This document shows, one piece after another, positions 1-12,000 of a stretch of DNA of 64,000 bases; position 1 is the first letter of the stretch, and the number at the start of each line of letters is the position of its first letter. The position numbers and the translations under genes are program-made. The notes under the pieces are model-generated. The model was not told the origin of the DNA and made no database searches. It saw only the letters and a list, made by a program, of their open reading frames with translations. Source of the DNA: Wuchereria bancrofti (lineage: Eukaryota > Nematoda > Chromadorea > Rhabditida > Onchocercidae); NCBI GenBank assembly GCA_005281725.1, contig SSBO01000001.1, forward strand, positions 10,618,251 through 10,682,250. The letters are read 5' to 3'.

Positions 1-3000
1 ATTACAACATAAAAAAGTAAGACATAATAAAAAGGAATGAGAAATGTTATGATTTACAGAGAAAAGGCAAAAAGTAAAATTGATAAAAAAATAGAAAATA
101 TTTACTTTTAATATTTACTAAATAATATTTACTTTTTTATTTATATTGGGAATGTTTGGATTTCATTTAATTAGGCTGCTGCATTGTTAAAAAAGAAAAG
201 AAAAAAGAAAACTCCACCAAATAATTATCTATTTGTTTATCTACCTACCTCCTTACATCTTATACCAAATTAGGCATAATTTTTTAATTACAAATGTATG
301 TGCAAATAATGATAAACAAATTTAATCGTTCTAACCTTCAGTTAGAAAAGGTTCAAGTAAAAAAAAAAGACGATTACGACATTTAAAAAGCATTTAAAAA
401 GGTAAACTACTCTTGTGTTTTTTTGACTTAGTGAAATTTATAATGCAAATAACCACAGTTAAACAATATCAACAGTACATCTTCAAATAGTAACAAAAAA
501 ATATATATATATATCACTTGAAAAATCTTCATGAGAAAACAAATAATCTAATGGTAACGTTAAAATATTAATGATACATCATTTAAAAAAAAAATTTTCC
601 TTTTCAATAAACATTTTTATGGAAGGAATGAAGAATGCCATGATAAGAATAGAAATTTTAGTTTTTTATGAAAGGAATTTTTATTTATTATCTTCTTAGT
701 GTTCTCGTTTTCTTTTAGCTGCTAGTAATTTTGGAAAGTTTACATGAAGAAATTTCGACAAAAACATCAGGAAAAAAACCATCATATATTTGTTACAAAA
801 TCTTAGTTTAATTATAAATTCATCAAAATCTTCAACTTTTGGTTTTACTTTGGTAAGGCAACAATTACATAATTCAAATGTAGCAACGTAAACCGGTTTT
901 CTGCGCATTAGTTGTCATGAATAATATTAATTAAAATTTAGCTATTTAATAAATGAAATATAATTTTAATAAAGCATAATAAATTAGCTTTAGATTTATA
1001 TATGAATATGTGACATACAGTAGTTCGAGTTCTATAAAGTTTACAAACAAAATAACTTTCGACAGATAACACTTCCAATCTTATCAATTAAATCATTTCA
1101 TTTCATTCCTTTCTTTTCCATTCATTCCAACAAACTTCTCTATATGATAAGATTTGTAATTATTGCAACACGCATTAACATTAACAAATCTAACCTAATG
1201 TAATATATCACACTGATAAACATTGAGAGATATCAATGTGATAAACATGAGCTGTCATAGTGATAAACTTGGAACTACACATCCATAAGTAGTCTCCGTG
1301 TAGCTCTTCCACTACTACGGTGTATGTCTTTTTCATTGTTAGATAATTTTTATCTGACTAAATAAATTTTATAATTTAGAAATCCCTGATATAAAATAAT
1401 CGTTTCCGCTGTACTTATACGTTTACATATTTTTTTTAACAAATCTCTTAGAAATGATTTCTGGAATTACTACCAGTCATGAGCTATTCACATTAGTTAG
1501 TAAAATAAAATAAACAAAGAGTATTAATTTTTATAAAATTAAATCTTATGAAAGAGTTAAGAAGTAATTTCATATCACATCACTGGCTTTCTTTCTTTCT
1601 CTCTTTTCTTCCTTTTGCTTATCTCTTATCTCTTGTAATGATTTTCTTACATTTTATCAATAATATATGATCGATCTACAACCTTTTTCTTGTCTTTATA
1701 CTTCCTTAAAAAAATAACAACTATACTATCCCCCATGCGTTTAAGTATTATTGAAGACTGATAATTACAACTGTTTCATTTCTTTCCAATAATATAACCG
1801 ATAATCCTACTTTTCGAAGAACAGTGCTTACAATGTTTGAATAAAAAAAAACTTCCTTTTTTATTGTTGTTTTATTGTTTCGGTGAAATATACTCTTATC
1901 TCCTTGTTATTTAACACTAAATTTTGTTGTCAAATTATTTCCCTGGTATTTCCGGTTATTTTTCAATCTCTATGAGATCTAAATGATATGATAAATATAC
2001 GTATGAATGAAGAAACACTTCATTAGTTTTTGAATTTCGAATTTTTTTAAAAAGAGAAGAAAGCATTTTGTTCCTTCCTGTGTTATAGTGTTACTTTGAT
2101 TACTTTGAACAAATTTGTTCATGTTTTTTCTTCCATTTTTTCCAATCACTATTCGATTGAATTCGTGTAACGGATAGGAACAGAAAAGAATTATGCAAGT
2201 GCTATGTTTCATAATAAAAAAAACCAAAAAATAACATGAGAATAATAGTTGTGGATAAAATACCAACAAAAAACACAAGAATTACTAGAAATTATATGGA
2301 TCAAGTAAAAACAGTAATGACAGACATCTATTTAGCTTCAATAAACAAACTGCACACATTCGGTCACGGCCGCTCGATCACTCGATCGTCCAATCATCCG
2401 GTCCTTTGACCATTCGATCACTCTATCGCTCGATCACCCGATCACTCGATCACTTGATCGTTCGGTCACGTGACGATTCGGTCACTCGATCGCTCAGCCA
2501 GTCGATCATTTGATCACTTAATTGCTCGGCCATTCAATCATTTGGTCCCTTGATCATTCGATCATCTGATTACTCGACCACTCGATCGTTCAATCATGTG
2601 ATTACTCGATCACTCGATCACTCGGTCACTTGACCATTCGATCACTCGACCGCTCGGTCAGCCGATCATTCGATTGCGTGATTATTCGATCGCTCGGTCA
2701 ACTGATTGTTCGATCACTCTATCGTCCGGTTATCCAATCTTTCGATGCTGCCTCCTGCCATCTTATAAAAAGCAGCAAATGATACAGGATGTGATTGAAG
2801 GTAGCAGCGGGTAGCAGATAGCAGAAAAGGGTGGCAGGAACCAGGGAAAAAACGGATCGATAGTCCAGAAAAATGATTTTCTCCTACTGAAAATCAGTTT
2901 TACAATGCTTTTTCTCCTTTCCGAAACATTGCTCATCTTGGATTTCATCATCGATCACTGCAAGAGATCTTATTTTCCTTTTTCTCTGTCCAGTATTATT

Positions 3001-4051
3001 GTTTAGCGCCAAATAATTCATCAATACTAGTTAGAAGTGCTTTGAATGATAGGAATAAGCGTACTGATCGCTGCCAAATAATATCGGAGCCTTAAACCCG
3101 GAAAATACCATCAAAATAATCCCCCTCTCCCATCAGATATTGATGAAGGACTAAACAATGAAATAAAAGTAAACCTCAAATTTTCTACTTTTGCTATTTA
3201 TTTTCATAGACCCTAAATTCGGTGCTAGTAGTCCGATAATCGTTTTTGTTAATATGGAACTGCCGCATGTCAAGGACTCATGTCATCTTATTATTAAAAG
3301 ACATGTGCAAATTTGATATTATGGAACTATGCATGGATCAAACAATCATATAAATTTGCGAAATGATTAGTATAGACGACAGCTTATTTTGACAATGGTA
3401 ATCGTAATAGCAGCTTAAGATGGAAATTCCGAAAGCATCATGATGATGATGCTTTTACTAACCTTGTGATATAATTATACGGGTTAAAGAATTGAATTGT
3501 GTACTTAATATCGATATAATCGAAGGATTTATATCCATCAGTCTGCTTCCAGAACTGATAAGGAAAAAATGAAAGTATTGCGCACATTAAATCTGATTCG
3601 AAAATTCAAAAAACTCCGTATAAAAGAGTGAACTGGAAATCAGAAATTGTCATTTATTGTTACAAAAATTCGATTTTTTCCAAATTCTCCATAACTCATT
3701 CTTTTACAATTTAAAGTACTTTCATTTCAAAAGTTTGCTCAAAAAACAAAAAAATAAAATTTGGATATTTCTCGCAAATTGAAGTATACAAAACCGAACG
3801 AAATACTTGGCTATTACCAAAACAACATTTCACGGAAACGTTCACAGTTGCATCTAGGAGAAAAGAAAAGGAAACAAATAGTTTCGCATCTAACAAAGCG
3901 ATGAAGAGAAATGATTATAAATAACAAAAATGAACGATCATCACGAATGACTTCCCTTATAAATCTTTTACAAATTAAGAAGGAAAAATTGAAACTAATA
4001 TCAAAAAGCAACATTCATTTGTACTTAGGTAGACACTGAGATAGACATTCT
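1..4051. other. A/T-rich intergenic region
   Basis: No convincing coding exon was found on either strand; short open frames lack splice context or recognisable protein. The only structured element is the 8-bp tandem array at 2375-2742, listed separately. Short repeats of a 'gtgataaac' motif occur around 1210-1268. The right edge is the 3' end of the CCDC12 gene. Confidence 0.6.
2375..2742. repeat. 8-bp tandem array, 46 units, consensus CGATCACT
   Basis: From 2375 to 2742 the sequence divides into 46 consecutive 8-base units with no net insertion or deletion. Units such as CGATCACT, CGATCGTC, CGGTCACT, TGACCATT and CAATCATT vary at several positions yet keep the 8-base register. A related stretch at about 2361-2374 is shifted by a short indel. 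The array is much richer in G and C than its surroundings. No open frame runs through it and no function is known to me. Confidence 0.9.
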
Positions 4052-5080
4052 TCACTCATCAGGTTGCAATTCACTGTAAGCACCTGAATTAACGGCATCA
4101 ACTAATTCCGTTTTACCAGCTTTCAACCGTTCACGAATTAACTGGGCCATCGCACGTTCTGTTCGTCTTTCTAATTTTTCCAATTTTTCCGCAATATCAC
4201 GTTTCAGATCCCAGTCAATCTATTAACGAAATACTGTTAACTATATTACAAAATTTGCACATTATGCTATGTCATTTAGATTACGATTTCATTTCATCTC
4301 TTAACATAATCTTTGCCAGCAAAAAAAAAAAAAAAAACAATTTATATATCCTATCTGATAAAAAAAGACAAAAAAAAGACAGAAAAAAGACAAAAAAAAA
4401 AAGACGAAAAAAGGAAATTAAGTAGACGGACCTTTCGTGGTGCCAACGTTGTGATATCAATTTGTTCCACAGCCCTAGTATCTTGGGTGTCTGCTAACTG
4501 ATCAGCAATCTCCTTCTCGACAGCAAATAAATCCACATCATCACGTTTCTCACCCAAATCACTTTGTGGCTCATAACTTCGAAACGTAAGCTTTAACGAT
4601 TTATTTGATGATCCAGACTCTGATCCATCACCTAAAATCTCGCAAAAAAATGATCATAGTATAACTGATCATCCTCTACCTATCTAGTTAGAAAACTTTA
4701 TAATCATGTTAAAGAATAAGGCTAAAGAAGGGATATAAATTCTGTAGTCTTATTTTTCAACAATTAATCACTGATTCAATCTCATGCATATTTACTTACT
4801 GCATATAAAATGAGAAAACATAAAAACCGTACGTGAACAATCTGCATTGTTATCAATAATCTTCACGTGAATAAATTTGTACGTCAATAATCCTTATGTA
4901 AATAACCTGCACTGTTTTCAATGTTCTAGAAAAAGCCAAAAGCTTGCCTTCCTGTTGCATTCGTTCACGCATTTCTCTAATTCGTTGTTTTCTTTCATTC
5001 GCTTCTTTTTCTAAGCTAATACTTGTCTCAGCTATATCTATTTCATCTATTTTTTGCTCTTCAACAATACCATCCACCAT
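4052..5080 (-). CDS. ccdc12: CCDC12 / Cwf18-type pre-mRNA splicing factor
   Basis: Three exons read on the minus strand: 5080-4948, 4631-4432 and 4219-4052. They join into 166 codons plus stop, the same length as human CCDC12. The N-terminal half is a charged coiled coil (KEANERKQRIREMRERMQQE). The family-defining block follows: LAPRK ends at residue 111 and is followed by DWDLKRDIAEKLEKLERRT and a RERLK helix. Known family members (yeast Cwf18) are small spliceosome components. Intron 1 starts with GC rather than GT (AAG|GCAAGC); only this donor gives the right phase, and 133+200+168 nt is divisible by three. A TTTCAG acceptor lies about 30 bases upstream of the ATG, followed in frame by a stop, so it probably receives a spliced leader. 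The mrpl-22 gene ends 405 bases upstream on the same strand. Confidence 0.93.
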
Positions 5081-5111
5081 TTTTGATTCCTTATCAACTC
5101 CAAGTACTATT

Positions 5112-5117
5112 CTGAAA
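5112..5117 (-). promoter_or_regulatory. Putative spliced-leader acceptor for ccdc12
   Basis: The minus strand reads ATTTCAG just upstream of the CCDC12 start codon at 5080. Reading on in frame from the site meets a stop (TGG AGT TGA) before the ATG, so it cannot join an upstream coding exon. This fits a trans-splice acceptor; it is inferred, not proven. Confidence 0.5.
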
Positions 5118-5484
5118 TGATTTAAAATTACTCATTTTTTAATGAAAATAAATAGACATCTCTATCAATTCCTTCCTTTAATATCACCCATATCTTTATG
5201 CGTTATTACTATGCAAAATCCAGAAATACAAAAGTTGACACAAACTTTGAATTTTGACAATAAATCTCTAGAAATTTTATCAAATCAAAAAAAAGTTATA
5301 ACATACAATTTCAAACATGATAAATCATAAAAACAGCAATTTGAATAACAAATATAACAATCAACAGCCTTTCGATCTTATAATTTAGATTATCTACAGG
5401 CCAAAGGCAAGCAGGATAGAAATGACCTTTACAAAATGTCTTCTCTCCCTCGTCCATAAAAGAGGGCAAAAAAAATGAAAACTA

Positions 5485-7427
5485 TTAAATACTATATTCT
5501 ATGCAGCGTTCTCTCAAATATTTATAGTAATCCTTCATTTTATCCCAACCGTTCTTCGGCTCCCATCTCTTTTTCATTGGTGGTCCATCACCTTCCTCGA
5601 GTCTATAAATACATCACCTGTCACTAATTTACATATTAAAAAAAAAAAAGAAAAAACTGAAAAGCCATTTCTAATTTATTAAGTTGGATAACATATATCA
5701 AATAGTACTTGCGATTAACTTCCAATCATATCATAAGCTGTGATTCTCAACACACATTACAATTTTCTCCTGCTTTACAATGCCATAAAATTTAGTTGAA
5801 ATAAAAAAAGTACTCAATAAAAGATTTAAATTTTATACAACATGAAATATGTTTATAAAATGTAGAAAAGAATCTCTTGTTTGGTCAAAGAATGATAAAG
5901 TCCACAAAATACTACAACTATAACCAAGGAATTATAAATGCTACATAATCAGCTAGTACAAAATAGATATAATATTATGAATATTCCTTCCTTTCAGTCC
6001 GTAAATAAACTTATTACGTTTGAGTAAAATATAATACGGGAAAAACCTGACCTTACGAAAATATTGATATATCGATATCTTGTGACGGTAATACGTTCAC
6101 GTGCATGGCGTCTATAACCTTTGACAATTTGACATTGAATTGGGAATGCTTCCGCAACATGCATATCTGATGGAAATTCAACGTGAAATTCTTCCGATGC
6201 CTTCTTTTTTGCTTCAGTAAGAACTTGCCTTAAAATCATACATGCCTGAAACAAAATGATTGAAACTGAGCGGAATTTAAAAATTTTAACTTCACAAAAA
6301 TTATTGAAACTTTTCAAAGGAAATACTCTGACTGATGGATAAATTTAACAGCTAACACTGAAAGTACCATACTAAGAGTAACAATGACCATTTTCAAGCA
6401 AACACGGTTAAAAACTGAAACAAAAACTGCACAGTGAATTTTGAAGAAATTCAAAACCTTTTTACGCTGTAATTTTAGCTGCTCCAATGCTTCATCAATA
6501 TTCAAACGCCAAACTAAATGACAAGCCATAAACATCCTTTTGGGACTACAATGGACCGATTCACGACAGTAGTAAACTTGCCGCAAAAGTGGCAAACCGG
6601 TTTCAGGACTCACATAATTTGGTGGCCAAACAATCTGAAAAAGCAATTTCTTTTTTTGATATTATACAGATTGTTTTAGAATATAAAGTAGGCGTAAATA
6701 ATATATCGATCGATTTTAACGTATTGATATAAGAAATTCAAAAAATACGATCAAAGAAGAGAAAGAGAAAGTATAAAGTTTAACAAATCTTATCAGATTT
6801 TTTGAAAAATAATATTTTCCGGAATCCCAGAATATCAAATATAAGGCGTAGAATTGCAGAACAAATGGATTCTTGTGATAATAAGCTCTAGCAACAATAT
6901 AAGTAAGAATTTGAAAAAATATAAAGTCCAACTTTATTATAGTAGTTCCATTTTTCAGGAGTCATTACATCTTGACCAATCATAGGATGTGCTTCACCTT
7001 CTTCACCATCATGTCGTTTCTCCAAATCCCACTCAGGTGCATAATACAATTTTGGTTGTACCTATAACCATATCAAAGATAATTACTTAAATTTTCAAAA
7101 AACTCCTATAATGATTCAAATTTTAAATATTAAGCTTTTATTTAAAAAAACAGCTGCGTCATATATTTTTCTTCAAATAACTTAAATATTTACTAACTAC
7201 ATTCCAGAAGATGCTTTTACCTGTTCATCACATTGAAGCTTTGGTTGTCGAAGTTGTATTCGTCGTTTCCAAGCTTCTTCAACAGAAACATTGGTACCAG
7301 GATATAACGTTCCACGATACCTTTGAGAAATTTGCAACAACGAAATTGATGGATGTGCAGATAGTTGTAATGAATATTCCAAACAGGAATGCATTTTCAT
7401 GCATAAAAATCCTAATTGTTTCAGCAT
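5485..7427 (-). CDS. mrpl-22: Mitochondrial large-subunit ribosomal protein uL22m (MRPL22)
   Basis: Five minus-strand exons (7427-7221, 7061-6933, 6634-6458, 6245-6052, 5602-5485) join in phase into 274 codons plus stop. The first about 40 residues are a plausible mitochondrial targeting segment. The L22 fold occupies roughly residues 113-240. It starts at IVWPPNYVSPETG, continues through YYCRESVHCSPKRM and the helix ALEQLKLQRKKACMILRQVL, and ends with the basic GYRRHARERITVTRYRY strand that in L22 proteins lines the exit tunnel. The tail (LEEGDGPPMKKRWEPKNGWD) extends beyond bacterial L22. The product should act in the mitochondrial large ribosomal subunit. An ATTCAG site 20 bases before the ATG may be a spliced-leader acceptor. 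The gene lies between the sphingomyelinase and CCDC12 on the same strand. Confidence 0.93.
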
Positions 7428-9083
7428 TTTTTACTAGTATCACGAACTGAATGTCACGGATCATTCAGTAAACATGTGATAAGTTTCCGGAAACCGAAAC
7501 CAATCCAAATGCATGCAACATCTTAAATTATTATAAACTTTAAATTAAATACAAATTAATTATCATTTTTTTCAAGCTTCAACGCATTTGATATTACTGA
7601 AACGTAATTATATACCAATCATGCTTTTGTTCGTCTTCTATTTTACTTAAATTTAGTCTTTTCGTAAATATCAATTTTACCATATGTTACAGTAAAACCA
7701 TTTGAAAAAAAAAACGACGAAATCTATTCAAATTTTTAACAAACATTAATAACAGACAATTAAAAAAAAAAGAAAATTGAAAGAAAATAAAAGGAAAATT
7801 CTTGTAATAAACATGAATGTTACCAACACAATTACAACTCTTATTGAAATTATATTGCAAATAAATGAAATTATTTACAATATTAACAAATATTTTGGCT
7901 AATAAAAACCTTTCCTTTCTTTCATCTTTGAAGAAATGAAAACAATCTATGCAACAGACAAATACCACTTTATCACCATTTAAATTAATCAGAAATGAAT
8001 TATATTCGTATTTAATCAATCGACAAACAATATGATATTATTACAAATATGTTATCATAATTTATCCAAGCTATATTCAAACTAAACAATTATTACAATC
8101 GAATGTATTGCTAATTTGAAAATAGTTTTTCTAATTTCCTAATCGTTTTTCTAAATTACTTACTATCAATTTATTAAACAAACTTACAGGAAGTAATTTG
8201 CATACAAATTATTTATACTAGCAAATGTTATAATCGCTAGAGGTTACAAATTTCTAATTGAATTTGTATAAGTTTACATTACTTGACATCCTTAATTGGA
8301 TATCTTGTCTATTATTGCACATGAAAAATGATCCAAATGAAGATATATTACAAAACATTGGAATGTAAAACAATATTAAAGTGTTGCAAAATTTCCAAAC
8401 TACTTCATTTTTCACAGATATACCACTAATGATGGTTACAATATTTACAGATACATCAATATAAAAAATTATGTACTACTTTTGAAACTATAAATAAATA
8501 GAGTGGGAGATTGGCAATTTGAAAATTTTTTTTTGAAATTTCAAGCATTAAATTGATAATAAATGATGCTTCTAATAACGGAGAAGCCAAATATTGATCT
8601 GGCAATACAATAAGAACTGAACGATGTAACTGTAACTATAACAATGAAGAAATAGCATAATTATAATTGAAATGGTGGAATGTAAAAGTATAAAAATTTC
8701 CATCTATAGCTATGAAATCAAATCTTTACTTTTTATTATTGAAATTATTCAATGATAACGATGGAAATTAAAATGAAAGCTAAAAAAAAAACTTCACCAA
8801 ATAACCGGCAGTGATAGAATATGACAAAAATTTAATGTAAAAGTAAAACGAAATGAAATGATAATGAGCGTTTACATGATTTACTTTATATCCCATATAC
8901 ATATCACATGATATTGCAACTAAAATTTGTAAAAATTTAATTTTACGAAAAGATTAACATGTGCCTAAACAGAAACCAAGCTAATATAGACTTAAAAAAG
9001 CAAAAAATTTTTAAATAAAAAGTATGATAAATTAGAACAAAAGTATTTCCAATATAATAAAAAAAAAAAAAAATAACATTTAT
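7428..9083. other. Intergenic region between mrpl-22 and sphingomyelinase gene
   Basis: About 1.65 kb of A/T-rich sequence without a supported exon on either strand. It contains homopolymer A runs near 7705-7715, 7760 and 9059-9073. The minus-strand sphingomyelinase stop codon (TAA, 9084-9086) overlaps AATAAA-type polyadenylation signals at 9079-9088. Confidence 0.5.
7447..7452 (-). promoter_or_regulatory. Putative spliced-leader acceptor for mrpl-22
   Basis: The minus strand reads GACATTCAG followed by TTCGTGATACTAG and, 20 bases on, the ATG at 7427. The spacing fits a nematode trans-splice site. The preceding tract is only moderately pyrimidine-rich, so this is tentative. Confidence 0.35.
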
Positions 9084-12000
9084 TTATTCATTCAGTAACA
9101 TAGATACTGATGCTTTCGATGCTTTCAATGCTTTGTACTCCAATGTTAAACCAATGAAACCATGCCACAAGCAAAATCCTATCAATAATGTGAGAAGAAA
9201 TCGAAATGTTCGTGCCTGGAATATAAATTTAAATGAAAGCTTATTTGTTTGCTAATGCAACAGCATATAATAAGATAAACATTCGAAAAAATGAATCTCA
9301 CAAATTTATAATTGAACGTTTGTTAGTAACTGAAGTTTCCTAAAAAATATATTTCGACCTGCTTCTCTTTGCTTTTCTTACAATTCCACTTATGATCAGA
9401 CTGAATTTTGAAGCAAATTTATTTTTAAGTCGAAGAGTAGGTATAATGTAAAGACAATAATTGAAAAACAATATTTCCATTAAAAATTTTTATGATAATA
9501 AATTCAAATGAAATATGCAAAAAAGAAATACAGCCAACAACTAACCAATGTTTTAACAATAAGCATTTGTTGCTCAGCAAAAAAAGTAGCCAGAAAAAGT
9601 CCAACAAGGATAACAACTAAGGTAAGAAAAATAAAACGATCCCGACTGACGCGAGTTATTCCTTCCTGTTGAGTTTCGATAACTTTTTTCAGCAAATTTG
9701 CTGGAGTTAATGATAAGCTTTTGGCAATCTGTAATGAACAAAAGTCAGCAGATATTTTATATATCAAATTTGAATGCCTCAATTTCAAAATTATTTGGAA
9801 ACTAAAAATTGATTTTGTCATCATCCACTTACTCATACCTATAGTAGTAGAAATGAAAGAAAAACTTTTTAGGCTTATAAAAATGCAAAAAACAAAGTTA
9901 GAATATATTTTATACCTTCCAGAGTTTTTGCATGGCAAATTAGAATCTTTACAAAAATATTAGCACAAATAAGATTTCTCTAAACGCAAAACCATAACGC
10001 ATTAAAAAGATTGTACCTGGCTAGTATTTTTCAAAAAGAAATATGACATCGGAATTTAGCTGTATATTATTTCCTTATCAAGTAAAAAATAAACAAAAAA
10101 ACAAAAATAGACAGATACCTCGTCGTATTGCTCTGATACAGAAAATTCAGCATAAATTCCAACATGATCGCTGTAGTTGATTGCTTTTTGATCGTGGATA
10201 CGATTCATTCTTATTTCACACAGCTTCAATTCTACTTTACCTGAATAACATGCATGCTAAATACATGAATTTTTTAATTTGACAAATTTTTATTAAATAG
10301 TAAAAACTATTGATAAAAATGATGCATAGGATGCTTTCTTTAATTTCCTTTTTCTCAAAATCACATAAATCAAAAATCAGTAAGATTTAGCAACAACGTC
10401 AGCATATGAAAGAAATAATAAAATGTGTTGAACAAAAAGTGACAGCGATTTGACTGCAGTTTCAGACAGTGATAGCAGTTTGACAAACAACCGAGCACTT
10501 TAATACTTCTTTATGAACTCCAGAAGATTTCTATACATCTTATTAGTTATTGAAATTCTTTCTGTTGAAAATTGACGGTTGACGAAAAGTTAGATGAATA
10601 TGATGAAAAAATCAAAATTCATAGAGCAGTAGTTCATTCAAAATCTGCAATGCGATGTTGTTGGAAAAGAACCAAGCTTTTTCTGATGACTAATACTAAT
10701 GCAACTTTTGATTTTTACAACAATTTGCTGAGCATATTTTTCAGAACTAAATAGTTCCATAGAATTTTTGATGCTTTAGTTTCACTAAATCACTAAACAA
10801 TAACCATAATCATTTTTTGAAGTATAAATTTAACTTTGATAAATGTTTTAGAGTTTCTATCACATTTAAATTGTAGAACGACTGTTATCGGTCATCTTGT
10901 ACAATTAATTCATTTTTCATCGAATATCCAAATGTGATAAAGAAATGTTTCTGTGTTTTTCTCTTTTTTAATAATTGAACGCTCAATTTTGCTTTTCGTC
11001 TAAATCCATTCCTATTGTCTAAAATAAATATAAAACTGAAAGCATAATTAAATTTAAAAAAAAAAAAATACAAAGCCAGAAATGAGCGTACAATTATGAA
11101 TCATGTTTGTATAAGAATATGTTCTAGTATCAAATAGCAAAGTGCAACAGTAACATAAACCGCAGTTAAATTTGCATTAAGCAATTAAATACTAAGAAAG
11201 AGTCCTCTAATCTGATATCTTAACACAAATATGTGCAATTATATGATTAAACTTACTTTTTCCACTTCTATACATAATATAATCCAAACGTTTTCCGTAA
11301 CTTTTTTTATTTTTGAGCCGCTTAGGTGTATAACAATTATCAAGCCTTCCGAAAGTCGCACCACAATCATCACAGCTATTCTGAAACAGTAAGGAATAAA
11401 CTTCTAGAACTTTCCTTTTCTTTGAATAAAAACTTAAGAGAACTAAAGCTAGATAAGAATGTTAACATTTTATTCTTTCTCTCAAATATGGATTCAAGTT
11501 CTGCCTATTCTTAATAATCTATCAATTTTGATCTCCAATGAAAACAACTATATCATTTTCAGACCGGATATTTCAAGACTTCAAAATTTTGTTCAAATAA
11601 GTTCGATCCAGTGACTTCTATTCTAAAATGAAATGATGATATGTAACCGGTTTCTGAATCCAAGCATCTCTCAAGTTTGCGTTTTTCACAATTAATTGAT
11701 AAGCAAGGTTATCAGGTTCAATGTTAAAATCACCTGAAATATAATCCATATCAATCAAAAAAGGAACAATTATTCTGACTTGGCAAATTTTAGATTTCAA
11801 AGTTTCCACTTTTAGGAAACCAATAAAGTGTGAGATGTGATTTTCATCAAACTGGGATTGAAAATCTCATCTATTATGTGCAAAACAGAGCGATAGGATA
11901 CCATCAGTGAAGAAATGATATAAGATATTAGCTGTCATAGGATAACTGTTCCACTAATCTGTTTTTTTAGTTAAACTAAGTATTTTGCTAACTGAGATGG

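Noticed and set aside
696..908. Minus-strand open frame beginning MRRKPVYVATFELCNC
   Set aside because: It reads somewhat like protein at its start but decays into low-complexity sequence. There is no partner exon, domain or splice-supported context.
10572..10754. Plus-strand open frame inside a sphingomyelinase intron
   Set aside because: It lies antisense within the intron between exons 8 and 9 and has no domain and no start context.
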